64,000 nt of DNA. Origin: Streptomyces caeruleatus (GTDB lineage: Bacteria > Actinomycetota > Actinomycetes > Streptomycetales > Streptomycetaceae). The notes below the pieces were generated by a model. The model was not told the origin of the DNA, ran no database searches, and saw only the letters and a list, made by a program, of their open reading frames with translations. Location: the NCBI RefSeq assembly GCF_001514235.1, contig NZ_KQ948924.1:627832-691831 (forward strand), in the 5' to 3' direction. Position numbers and translations under genes: made by a program. Shown here piece by piece: positions 1 to 7,482 of the stretch (its first letter is position 1; every line of letters starts with the position of its first letter).

Positions 1-114
1 AATTGGACACAGTTGTGGCGAGACCTGGATGTGAGTTCGAACTACCCGGTAATCTCCGTCGAGTTCACGGCAACCGCTTGTGAGAAGCCTGTGAGAGACC
101 TGGGAGATCTGTAG

Positions 115-765
115 GTGACGGATGGCATCGAGGGTCCGGGCGCCACGCCGACGGCTGAGCTGCCGGCCGTCGTCGCTCGTGTCACCGCGCTCGCCGACCG
201 GCTCGGCGTGCCGCACGCGGAGGTCTTCGACGCCGGCCGTCTGTCCGTCGCCTCCGGCGTCCCGGTGCCCGTGGTCAAGGCCCTGCTGAGCGGGCACCCC
301 GCGGGTGAGCCCGATGTCCAGGCCCGGTTCCTCCAGCGCCTCGACCTCCTGCGGCGCACCCGCCTCAAGCCGAACGGCCGCAAGTACACCCAGCAGGAGA
401 TCGCCGACGGCGCGGCCATGTCACGGCAGCAGGCGGGCGCCCTGATCAACGGCGACCGGCGCCCCACCATGGAGCACTGCGACGCCATCCAGCGTTTCTT
501 CCGCGTCCACGCCGGATTCCTCACGGCCGAGGACCCCGAGGCGCTCGCGGGCGCGCTCCAGCGCACCGAGCAGGACCTGCTCCAGAAGCTCGCCGAGCGC
601 GAGGCGGCCCAGGCCGCCGAGGACCCGCTGGAGAGACTCCTCCAGGACCACGGTGTGCGCGGTATCGCGTGGCGGGCCGCCCAACTGCCCACCGACCAGC
701 ATCGCGACAAGGTCGCCGAGTGGCTGGACATGCTCCTGGAGAGCGTCAAGCGGCCCGAGTCGTGA
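115..765 (+). CDS. XRE-family helix-turn-helix regulator
   Basis: Predicted cytoplasmic DNA-binding regulator of 216 aa. A helix-turn-helix lies at about residues 84-115, where YTQQEIADGAAMSRQQ is followed by the recognition-helix-like stretch AGALINGDRRP, a typical XRE/Cro-C1 pattern. The C-terminal half is charged and helical (EQDLLQKLAEREAAQAAED), probably for dimerisation. The GTG start is chosen because GGGAG lies just upstream and the alternatives are weaker. The stop is 21 nt before a zinc-peptidase gene read the same way. XRE/ImmA pairs occur in stress sensing, phage repressor control and toxin-antitoxin-like modules. No phage genes are nearby, so the regulated targets are unknown. 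Confidence 0.85.
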   Translation: MTDGIEGPGATPTAELPAVVARVTALADRLGVPHAEVFDAGRLSVASGVPVPVVKALLSGHPAGEPDVQARFLQRLDLLRRTRLKPNGRKYTQQEIADGAAMSRQQAGALINGDRRPTMEHCDAIQRFFRVHAGFLTAEDPEALAGALQRTEQDLLQKLAEREAAQAAEDPLERLLQDHGVRGIAWRAAQLPTDQHRDKVAEWLDMLLESVKRPES

Positions 766-786
766 TCCGGGGAGAACGGGAGACCA

Positions 787-1329
787 GTGGGCATCGGTAG
801 GGAAATGCGCCGCCTGAGCGGCGAGTTGGTCGCGGAGCTGGCGCTTTCGGCGCCCGCGCCGCCGGAGAAGCTGTACCGCGCACTGTGTGACGCGATGAGC
901 AGACGCCGCGGCCGCCCCGTCCACTTCCGTACGGCCGCCTTCCCGCCCGGTACCGCCAGCGGGCTGTGGCTCGACATGGCCGACCAGGACCTCGTGGTGA
1001 TCGAGGAACGCACCGCGCCCGACCACCAGCTGGTGATCCTCGGCCACGAGCTGTGGCACATGAAGGCCGGCCACGGCCGCCACAGCGTCGAGGGCGCCAC
1101 CGTGGCGGCCCGGCTCCTGGACGACGACGCCGACTTACGGTCGACGGTGCTGAAGGTCGCCGCCCGCGACCACTTCGACCAGGCCGAGGAGAAGGAGGCC
1201 GAGAGCTTCGGCCTGCTGCTCGCCAGCAAGTGCCGTACCTGGCTGGCGGTTTCCTCGGCACGCGGACAGCGTGACCACCTGGCCGGGCGGATCGAGGCGT
1301 CACTGGGCTACCTGGGGCCACAGGGCTGA
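787..1329 (+). CDS. ImmA/IrrE-family zinc metallopeptidase-like protein
   Basis: 180-aa protein with the gluzincin motif HELWH at residues 87-91 in the context GHELWHMKAGH. His87 and His91 would bind zinc and Glu88 would be catalytic. Downstream acidic residues (EEKEAESFG, near 138-146) could supply the third ligand, as in ImmA/IrrE proteins, where an ExxxxFA-type helix follows. There is no signal peptide, so it acts in the cytosol. It follows an XRE regulator by 21 nt, and in known pairs of this kind the peptidase cleaves or inactivates the partner repressor. Whether it does so here, and on what signal, is inference. The start is GTG. Streptomyces proteins of this type are often labelled toxin, but no toxicity evidence is visible. 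Confidence 0.8.
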   Translation: MGIGREMRRLSGELVAELALSAPAPPEKLYRALCDAMSRRRGRPVHFRTAAFPPGTASGLWLDMADQDLVVIEERTAPDHQLVILGHELWHMKAGHGRHSVEGATVAARLLDDDADLRSTVLKVAARDHFDQAEEKEAESFGLLLASKCRTWLAVSSARGQRDHLAGRIEASLGYLGPQG

Positions 1330-1436
1330 CCCACCGCCCTGTTGAGGGCCGATTGTCAGTGGTGGACGGCAAGCTGGTGGTACGCCCTCATGTGCGGGGC
1401 GTGACGCGATGACGCCGACCCGGGGAGAGCCGACCG

Positions 1437-1667
1437 ATGCCCACCGCCGTACTGACCGACCACGAGCGCACCGCCGTCCAGGCCTATCTGCGGCTGTTGC
1501 ACACCGTTCGGGCCGCGTTCGACGCTCCTCCCGGGGGCAGCCGACCACCCCTCGTGCCGCCCACTGTCCTCGCCGAGGCGGAACAGGCCCTGGCGGACGC
1601 GGGACTGACGGGCAACGAGGAGGAGTTCTTCCGGATGCTCGGGAGCTGGTGCCCGGCGGAGCCGTAG
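1437..1667 (+). CDS. small hypothetical protein
   Basis: 76-aa acidic, mostly helical protein not recognised as any family. The ATG is preceded by GGAGAG at about 9 nt. Codon use looks coding, with high third-position G/C. It has no membrane segment, signal peptide or cysteine pair; the C-terminus contains NEEEFFRMLGSWCPAEP. It lies 107 nt after the zinc-peptidase gene and converges on the phosphopantetheinyl transferase gene with only 27 nt between the stop codons. Function unknown. Confidence 0.6.
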   Translation: MPTAVLTDHERTAVQAYLRLLHTVRAAFDAPPGGSRPPLVPPTVLAEAEQALADAGLTGNEEEFFRMLGSWCPAEP

Positions 1668-1694
1668 CGGACCGCGCGCCCGGCCCGCGGGGGC

Positions 1695-2372
1695 TCAGGT
1701 GTGCGGCACGCTCACCGCTGTCGCCACCAGCCCCCGCTGGACGGTCCACCGGCCCTCGAACCGGTCGAGCCGCCGGTCGCCGACCCAGGGGCCCGGCACG
1801 AGAAGCCGGGCACTGAAGCCGCCTCGCTGTTCACCGGGGTCGGTGAGGATCTCGATGTCGGCCTCGGTGAAGTCCAGCCACTTCCCGGTGAGCGGGAACC
1901 ACGCCTTGTAGACGGATTCCTTGGCGCTGAAGAGCAGCCGGTCCCAGTGGATACCGGGATTCTCGCCGGACAGCCGGCGCAGCCGCTCCGCCTCGGCGGG
2001 CAGGGAGACGGCGGGCAGGACACCGTCCGGGAGGGTCTGGTGGGGTTCGGCGTCGATGCCGAGTGAGGCCAGATCGGCGGCGCGGACCAGTGCGGCCGCG
2101 CAGTAGCCGTCGCAGTGGGTCATGCTGCCGGTCAGGCCCGCCGGCCAGGTCGGGGCGCCGCGTTCGCCGGGCAGGATCGGCTGGGGCGGCACGCCGAGCT
2201 TGTCCATGGCGCGGCGCGCACAGGAGCGGACGACGGCGAACTCCCGACGCCGTTTGCCGACCGCCCGGGCGACGACCGCCTCCTCCTCCGGGTACAGGGC
2301 CGTGTTCGCGGGCTCCTCGTCGCCGTACGCCTCGACGGTGACGACCGAGGCCGGCAGCAGTTCCTCGATCAA
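1695..2372 (-). CDS. 4'-phosphopantetheinyl transferase (Sfp/EntD type)
   Basis: Transfers the phosphopantetheine arm of CoA to a serine of carrier proteins in polyketide, peptide or fatty acid synthases. The 225-aa product carries the family signatures: SMTHC in the N-terminal region, LGIDAEPH (magnesium-binding acidic residues) and FSAKESVYKAW (the F-S-x-K-E-S-x-x-K motif). Its size and the STHC-like motif fit the EntD-type branch. The start is TTG at 2372: GGAGG lies about 9 nt upstream, and the codon overlaps the stop of the upstream phosphoesterase gene as TTGA, which implies coupled translation. No biosynthetic gene cluster is adjacent, so it probably serves carrier proteins encoded elsewhere. 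Confidence 0.9.
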   Translation of the reverse strand: MIEELLPASVVTVEAYGDEEPANTALYPEEEAVVARAVGKRRREFAVVRSCARRAMDKLGVPPQPILPGERGAPTWPAGLTGSMTHCDGYCAAALVRAADLASLGIDAEPHQTLPDGVLPAVSLPAEAERLRRLSGENPGIHWDRLLFSAKESVYKAWFPLTGKWLDFTEADIEILTDPGEQRGGFSARLLVPGPWVGDRRLDRFEGRWTVQRGLVATAVSVPHT

Positions 2373-3229
2373 CGGGTCCCGTCCTCCCTGGGCAGAATCC
2401 GGCGCAGCCGTCCGGGCGGGTCCGGTCGCTTGCGCCACTCGCGGGGGTAGCCCACCGACACCTCCTCGAAGCGGACGCCCTCGTGCCAGGTGGTCCGCGG
2501 GATGTGCAGGTGGCCGTAGACCATGGTCTCGACCCGGAACCTGCGGTGCCAGTCCGCGGTGAGCCGGGTGCCGCACCACATGGCGAACTCGGGGTACCAC
2601 AGCACGTCGGTGGGATGCCGGTCCAGCGGGTAGTGGTTGACGAGGACGGTAGGCAGGTCCTCGGGCAGGGCGGCGAGCCGGCGCCCGGTCTCGGCGACCC
2701 TGGCCTCGCACCAGGCCTCGCGGGACGGGTACGGGTCGGGATGCAGCAGGTACTCGTCATTGCACACGATCCCGGTGCCGTGGGCGTAGGTCAGCCCCTC
2801 CTCCTTGGTGGTGCAGCCGGAGGGCAGGAACGAGTAGTCGTACAGCAGGAACAGCGGGGCCACGGCGACCGGGCCGCCGGGGCCGTCCCAGACGGGGTAG
2901 GGGTCCTCGGGGGTCGTCACGCCGAGTTCCCGGCACATCTCGACCAGGTGCTCGTAGCGGGCGACGCCGCGCAGGGTGACGGTGTCCTTGGGGTGGGTCC
3001 ACAGTTCGTGGTTGCCGGGTGCCCAGACGACCTTGCGGAAGCGGCCGGCGAGCGTCTTCAGCGCCCAGCGGACGTCGGCCACGGTCTCCGCGACGTCACC
3101 GGCGACGAGCAGCCAGTCGTCGTCGGAGTCCGGCCGCATCTTCTCCACGAGGGCGCGGTTCTCCTCGTAGCCGATATGCAGGTCACTGATGGCCAGCAGT
3201 TGTCCGGCACCGCCGACCGTCGACGTCAC
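2369..3229 (-). CDS. calcineurin-like metallophosphoesterase
   Basis: 286-aa cytoplasmic phosphoesterase. The ordered metal-binding motifs of the family are present: D-x-H in ISDLHIGY, GDVAE, GNHE in APGNHELW, the VNHYPL histidine, and GHLHI near the C-terminus. Two metal ions are expected in the active site. The substrate cannot be read from sequence. It is translationally coupled to the phosphopantetheinyl transferase gene downstream (4-nt TTGA overlap), a pairing that suggests a role linked to carrier-protein or CoA-arm turnover, but this is inference. The GTG at 3229, with a GGGG/GAGG-rich leader, is preferred. An in-frame ATG at 3259 would add ten residues. Confidence 0.88.
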   Translation of the reverse strand: MTSTVGGAGQLLAISDLHIGYEENRALVEKMRPDSDDDWLLVAGDVAETVADVRWALKTLAGRFRKVVWAPGNHELWTHPKDTVTLRGVARYEHLVEMCRELGVTTPEDPYPVWDGPGGPVAVAPLFLLYDYSFLPSGCTTKEEGLTYAHGTGIVCNDEYLLHPDPYPSREAWCEARVAETGRRLAALPEDLPTVLVNHYPLDRHPTDVLWYPEFAMWCGTRLTADWHRRFRVETMVYGHLHIPRTTWHEGVRFEEVSVGYPREWRKRPDPPGRLRRILPREDGTR

Positions 3230-3523
3230 CCCTCGCCCCTTTCGATCAACGAATGACATTACGAGAACACAGGATGTGTTCACCGTACAAGAGGGACACG
3301 CGTCGCCCGGGCAGGGGCGGCCCGGGGCGGGCGGGACGGTCAGGAATGATCCGCAATTCCGTAACACGTACGTTGCACGCGGCACCCTTTGAAAGCCGTA
3401 TGATCGCCCCAACACCACCGCCGGAACTTCCCTTCGCAAGGGGCGGTTTGGTGTCCCTCCAACCACCCTGCCCGGGCACGGGCCCGCTTCGCCCTGCCCG
3501 CGACCCCGAAAGGACGGCCCTGC
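3230..3523. promoter_or_regulatory. divergent intergenic region with inverted repeat and -10-like box
   Basis: Non-coding spacer between the leftward phosphoesterase and the rightward ATP-grasp gene. At 3265-3281 there is a perfect inverted repeat, GAACAC AGGAT GTGTTC, placed to act on the leftward operon. On the plus strand a good -10-like hexamer TATGAT lies at 3399-3404, but the nearest -35-like sequence (TTGCAC, 3373-3378) is 20 nt away, so the promoter assignment is weak. No gene was found in the spacer. Confidence 0.4.
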
Positions 3524-4657
3524 ATGGTCTCTCGCGTACGCGTCTGGCTCAACCGCACGTACGCGGAGAACGTGTTCTTCATGGATCAGCTGCGGAGAAA
3601 TCCCAGCGACCGGGCCGTCGAGATCCATGCGACGCACGGGGACGCCGACTCGCCCGTGCTGGCCGCCGCCGACACCGCCGAACTGGAGCCGGAGGGCCTG
3701 TCCCCGGCCGCTTACGTCGAGTACGCGCTCGCCCAGTGCCGGCGCCGGGGGATCGACGTGTTCGTGCCGCGGCTGCACCAGTCGGCGATCGTGGCGCACC
3801 GCGCGGAGTTCGCGGCGGTCGGTACGGCTTTGCTGGCGCCGCCGCCGGAGGCTGTGGCGGTCTTCCAGGACAAGGTGATCGCGTACGAGGCCGTGCAGGC
3901 CATCGGGGTGCCGGTGCCGCCGTGGTGGCGGGTCCGGGACGCCGACGAACTGGTCGCCGCGGTTGAGGAGTTGGAGGCGGGCGGGTACAAGGCCTGCTTC
4001 AAGCCGGCGTCCGGTGCGGGCGGGGTGGGCTTCCGTGTGATCACGCGCGCCCCCTTCTCGCTCGTGCACCTCAGCGGGTTCCCGACCCCGTATGTGCAGC
4101 TGGACCTTGTCGTGGACGCGTTGCGGCGGGCCGACGAGCCGGTGGACTGGCTGGTCATGCCGCGGCTTGAGCAGCCCGAGGTGTCGGTGGACTGCCTCAC
4201 CGGTCCCGACAACCGGGTGCGGCTGGCGATCGGCCGGATCAAGAACGGCCGGCGTCGTGGGTTCACGCTCCAGGAGCAGTGGCTGGAGCCGGCGCGGCTG
4301 ATCGCGGAGGGGTTCGGGCTGCACTATCTGTCCAACATCCAGTTCCGGATGTTCGGCGAGACGCCGGTGCTGATGGATGTGAACACGCGGCCCGCCGGGG
4401 GCCTGCACCAGCTGTCGCTGTGCGGGGTCAACGTGCCTTGGCTGGCTGTGCAGTTGGCGCTCGGCGAGGATCCGGGTGAGGTGGCTCCGCCGTTCCTGGG
4501 GCAGGACTACACGGTGGTCTCCGGGCCGCGGCCGCTGCGGCCGGTGTCCATTCCGCAGCAGCGGGCCGAGGTCGAGGGGCCGCTGCTGCCGGCGGTGCCG
4601 GCTCCGGCGCCGGTCGACTCCGTCGAGAGCGGGGCGGCTCAGGCACTGCCGCTGTAG
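3524..4657 (+). CDS. ATP-grasp domain protein
   Basis: 377-aa protein of the ATP-grasp superfamily, which forms C-N or C-S bonds through an acyl-phosphate. The N-terminal pre-ATP-grasp region (residues 1-110) is followed by FQDKVIAYEAVQAIGVPVPPW, where the nucleotide-binding lobe begins. FKPASGAGGVGFRV is the glycine-rich loop with its ATP-binding lysine. The C-terminal MDVNTRPAGGLHQ holds the magnesium-binding Asp/Asn pair seen in carbamoyl-phosphate-synthetase-like members. The last 40 residues are proline/alanine rich and probably disordered. ATG start. The gene stands alone, with a long inverted repeat 8 nt after its stop, so the substrate is not inferable. Confidence 0.8.
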   Translation: MVSRVRVWLNRTYAENVFFMDQLRRNPSDRAVEIHATHGDADSPVLAAADTAELEPEGLSPAAYVEYALAQCRRRGIDVFVPRLHQSAIVAHRAEFAAVGTALLAPPPEAVAVFQDKVIAYEAVQAIGVPVPPWWRVRDADELVAAVEELEAGGYKACFKPASGAGGVGFRVITRAPFSLVHLSGFPTPYVQLDLVVDALRRADEPVDWLVMPRLEQPEVSVDCLTGPDNRVRLAIGRIKNGRRRGFTLQEQWLEPARLIAEGFGLHYLSNIQFRMFGETPVLMDVNTRPAGGLHQLSLCGVNVPWLAVQLALGEDPGEVAPPFLGQDYTVVSGPRPLRPVSIPQQRAEVEGPLLPAVPAPAPVDSVESGAAQALPL

Positions 4658-4664
4658 AAACTCC

Positions 4665-4720
4665 GGTATGGACCAATCCCGGTGTCATGTCTTGACACCG
4701 GGATTGGTCCATACCAACTT
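4665..4720. promoter_or_regulatory. chitinase promoter with 23-bp perfect inverted repeat (DasR/chitin-type operator)
   Basis: Arms at 4665-4687 and 4693-4715 are perfectly complementary over 23 bp around a 5-nt centre. A consensus -35 TTGACA lies at 4692-4697, with a plausible -10 CAACTT at 4715-4720 (17-nt spacer). The right arm continues into TTGGTCCATACCAA (4704-4717), itself a palindrome. Its TGGTC-n4-CCA core differs from the DasR/dre core TGGTCTAGACCA at two positions and also resembles the 12-bp repeats of Streptomyces chitinase promoters. The left arm carries the same core inverted. As RNA it could also terminate the ATP-grasp transcript. Regulator identity is inferred from motif and downstream gene. 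Confidence 0.65.
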
Positions 4721-4803
4721 GGTCTGCGCAGCTCTCTGCACCTCTCTGCACCGCTCGGCATTTCGTGCACTCCCGAACACCCCACATTCCCCAGGGAGAT
4801 CGC

Positions 4804-6489
4804 GTGCGCAACCAACCCCTCGGACGGCTCAGACGCCGTCTTCTCGCTCTGCTCGGCTCCACCGCCCTCGCGGTCACCGGAGCCGTCGCGCTTCCCGGCA
4901 CGGCCCACGCGGCCAACCTCCTGAACAACTCCGGATTCGAGTCGGGCGCGCTCGGGCCGTGGTCCTGCGGCGGCAACCTCGGCTCGGTCACCTCCTCCCC
5001 CGTGCACGCCGGGTCCAAGGCCCTCGCGGGAGCGGTGAGTTCGAGCGACATCGCCCAGTGCGCCCAGACCGTCCCGGTCCAGCCGAACACGACGTACTCG
5101 CTCAGCGGCTGGGTGCGCGGGTCGTACGTCTACCTCGGTGTGAGCGGCGGCGCGTCCACCTGGACGTCGTCGCCGTCGGCGTACAGCAAGCTCAGCGTGG
5201 CTTTCACCACCGGGGCCTCCCAGACCAGCGCCACCGTCTACGTCCACGGCTGGTACGCCCAGGGCACCTACTACGCCGACGACATCAGCCTCGACGGCCC
5301 CGGCGGGGACGGTCCGGACAGTCAGGCGCCGTCCACGCCGGGCAGCCTGCGGTCCACCGGCAAGACGTCGTCGAGCGTGTCGCTGGCGTGGAACGCCTCG
5401 TCGGACAACATCGGCGTGACGGCGTACGACATCTACCGTGGCTCCAGTCACGTGCTCAGCGTGTCCGGGACGAGCGCCACGGTCAGCGGGCTGTCGCCGA
5501 GCACGGGTTACTCCTTCACGGTGAAGGCGCGGGACGCGGCCGGGAACGTCTCGGCGGCGTCGAACGCCGTGAGCGTCACGACGGACGCGGGCGGCGGTGG
5601 CGGCACCGGCTTCAAGCAGGCCGCGCCCTATCTGTACCTGGGCTGGGGCGATCCGCCGAGCGCCACGTCGGTGATGAGCGCGACCGGCGTCAAGTGGTAC
5701 ACGATGGCGTTCATCCTCTCCTCCGGCGGCTGCAACCCCGCCTGGGACGGGACGAGGCCGCTGACCGGCGGGAACGACCAGAGTGTCATCAACTCCATCC
5801 GTTCCGCCGGCGGTGACATCGTCCCGTCGATCGGCGGCTGGAGCGGCAACAAGCTCGGCCCGAACTGCTCCAGCGCCGAGGCGCTGGCCGGGGCGTACCA
5901 GAAGGTCGTCGACGCCTACGGGCTGAAGGCGATCGACGTCGACATCGAGAACACCGACGAGTTCGAGAACGCGACCGTGCAGGACCGGATCCTGAACGCC
6001 CTGAAGATCGTCAAGGCGAACAACCCGGGGCTGCGCACCATCGTCACCTTCGGCACCTCGACGACCGGCCCGAACTACTGGGGCAAGCGGCTCATCGAGC
6101 AGGCCAAGGCGCTGAACGCGGACATCGACGTCTTCACGATCATGCCGTTCGACTTCGGCGGCGGCGCCGACATGTACGGCAACACCGTGAACGCCACGGA
6201 GGGGCTGAAGACCAAGCTGAAGTCGACCTTCGGCTGGGACGACGCAACGGCCTACGCGCACATCGGCATCTCCGGCATGAACGGCCTGTCCGACCAGCAG
6301 GAACTCACCTCGCCCGCGACCTGGGCGCAGATCCGCGACTGGGCGAACTCCCGTCACCTCGCTCGTCTGGCGTTCTGGTCGGTCAACCGCGACCGGCCCT
6401 GCCCGGGCGGCGGCGTGACAAGCAACTGCTCCGGGATCAGTCAGGACAACTGGCAGTTCACGTCGATCACGGCCGGGTTCACCGGCTAG
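4804..6489 (+). CDS. secreted chitinase, GH18, with N-terminal CBM and FnIII domain
   Basis: Extracellular chitinase of 561 aa that hydrolyses beta-1,4-N-acetylglucosamine chains. A twin-arginine-free Sec signal peptide ends at AHA before ANLLNNSG. A carbohydrate-binding beta-sandwich (about residues 35-165, with [10 protein letters not shown]) is followed by a fibronectin type III domain (about 175-262; [14 protein letters not shown] to AVSVTT), a short glycine linker and the GH18 barrel. The catalytic DxDxE motif is visible as [12 protein letters not shown], with SIGGWSGN as the second conserved strand. The GTG at 4804 is chosen for its AGGGAG site and because it directly precedes the signal peptide. 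The operator upstream fits chitin-induced, DasR-type control. Confidence 0.88.
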   Translation: MRNQPLGRLRRRLLALLGSTALAVTGAVALPGTAHAANLLNNSGFESGALGPWSCGGNLGSVTSSPVHAGSKALAGAVSSSDIAQCAQTVPVQPNTTYSLSGWVRGSYVYLGVSGGASTWTSSPSAYSKLSVAFTTGASQTSATVYVHGWYAQGTYYADDISLDGPGGDGPDSQAPSTPGSLRSTGKTSSSVSLAWNASSDNIGVTAYDIYRGSSHVLSVSGTSATVSGLSPSTGYSFTVKARDAAGNVSAASNAVSVTTDAGGGGGTGFKQAAPYLYLGWGDPPSATSVMSATGVKWYTMAFILSSGGCNPAWDGTRPLTGGNDQSVINSIRSAGGDIVPSIGGWSGNKLGPNCSSAEALAGAYQKVVDAYGLKAIDVDIENTDEFENATVQDRILNALKIVKANNPGLRTIVTFGTSTTGPNYWGKRLIEQAKALNADIDVFTIMPFDFGGGADMYGNTVNATEGLKTKLKSTFGWDDATAYAHIGISGMNGLSDQQELTSPATWAQIRDWANSRHLARLAFWSVNRDRPCPGGGVTSNCSGISQDNWQFTSITAGFTG

Positions 6490-6519
6490 CGGCGACCGAG
6501 CCGAAAGAGCCGTCAGCAG

Positions 6520-6574
6520 ACCCCCGCATCGGGAAGAATCGGCCGCGCTGAAGACGCGGCCCCGGTGCGGGGGT
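6520..6574 (+). terminator. nested hairpin after chitinase gene, overlapping next start codon
   Basis: The outer arms 6520-6533 and 6561-6574 pair with one mismatch (ACCCCCGCATCGGG with CCCGGTGCGGGGGT). They enclose a perfect inner stem GGCCGCG/CGCGGCC at 6541-6547 and 6555-6561. It lies 30 nt after the chitinase stop and probably ends that transcript. The GTG at 6565 of the next gene sits inside the right arm. Confidence 0.6.
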
Positions 6575-7260
6575 TGTCGTCGCTCGCGCTCCTTGTCGCC
6601 ACCAGCCTCACTCTCACGGTGATGCTGAGAAGCGAGCAGGGGCCGCCGTCCGACCAGGCCGAGTTCCAGGCGAAGATCGTCGACGACCGCAGACAGCTCT
6701 TCGACGGGAGCCTGAGCTACCGGTCCCGGGTCTCGGCTCCGGTCGGCGAGTCCGTCACCTACTCGATCAAGCTCACGGCACTGGGCGAGGACGCCGCGCG
6801 GAGGGTGAATCCGGAGCGGGCCGCGGAGACCAGGGCGTTCCAGGTGGGCGGTGTGGAGGGTGCCTCGCTCACCTCGGCGAGCGGTCAGGTCCGGGTCGTC
6901 CGCCTCGCCGACACCAAGACGCGCCAGGTCATCGCCGAACCCGGGGACACCGTCGAATGGCGTTGGGGCCTGACCGCGAGCGAGCCGGGCTCCTACGACC
7001 TCGTGCTGAGCCTCACCACGTACCAAGGGGATTCGGACCGGGCGCTCGACACGCTCACCCCGCCCATCACTGTGCGCCTCCAGGTCGAGAACACCTGGTC
7101 GAACCGCGTCGACTCGATGCGGAACTGGCTGATCGCCCTCGGCGGTGTCGCCGCCGCGTTGCTGGCTCTCTACGCGTTCCGCGCTCCCCTCGCGGAGTTC
7201 GTACAGGCGCGCCGAGAGGCCCGGCGCGAGCGGGCCGGCGGGCGGGACGGGTATCTGTGA
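6565..7260 (+). CDS. membrane-anchored protein of unknown function
   Basis: 231-aa protein not assigned to a family. A hydrophobic N-terminal segment (LSSLALLVATSLTLTVML, about residues 4-21) is a signal or anchor. About 165 residues of extracellular, beta-rich sequence follow, then a transmembrane helix near 188-206 (WLIALGGVAAALLALYAF) and a basic cytoplasmic tail (QARREARRERAGGR). The layout resembles a small surface receptor or a sensor exposed to the outside. The GTG start is uncertain: the ribosome site is poor and the codon is buried in a predicted hairpin; TTG at 6574 is an alternative. A G-rich spacer follows, and the gene converges on the fucosidase gene. Confidence 0.65.
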   Translation: MRGLSSLALLVATSLTLTVMLRSEQGPPSDQAEFQAKIVDDRRQLFDGSLSYRSRVSAPVGESVTYSIKLTALGEDAARRVNPERAAETRAFQVGGVEGASLTSASGQVRVVRLADTKTRQVIAEPGDTVEWRWGLTASEPGSYDLVLSLTTYQGDSDRALDTLTPPITVRLQVENTWSNRVDSMRNWLIALGGVAAALLALYAFRAPLAEFVQARREARRERAGGRDGYL

Positions 7261-7335
7261 CGTGGGTTCGCCAAAAGAATTGAGCGAGGGGTGTATCAGG
7301 GCGCGGACCGCGTGCTCATAAGAGTGAAAGGGAAC

Positions 7336-7445
7336 GGGGGAACCCACGGGGATCGACGGGGGATCCACGAGGGGGCCATGGGGGGGGGAAGCACCACCAC
7401 GGGGGATGTACGGGGGCTTCGGGTCGGCCGGCGCTGTCACGGGGG
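7336..7445 (+). repeat. array of G runs (G-quadruplex-prone spacer)
   Basis: The spacer between two converging genes holds G runs of 4-9 at 7336-7340, 7348-7351, 7358-7362, 7371-7375, 7380-7388, 7401-7405, 7412-7416 and 7441-7445, spaced about 7-25 nt apart. This exceeds what general high G+C would give and sits on one strand. It is downstream of both the membrane-protein gene and the fucosidase gene. No ORF there looks coding. Confidence 0.6.
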
Positions 7446-7482
7446 TGGCGGCCGGCCGGCCCGAAGGTGCGTTGTGGGGGCG

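Noticed and set aside
3230..4408. Minus-strand extension of the metallophosphoesterase ORF up to 4408
   Set aside because: It runs antisense through the ATP-grasp gene and has no ribosome site; the protein family starts near 3229.
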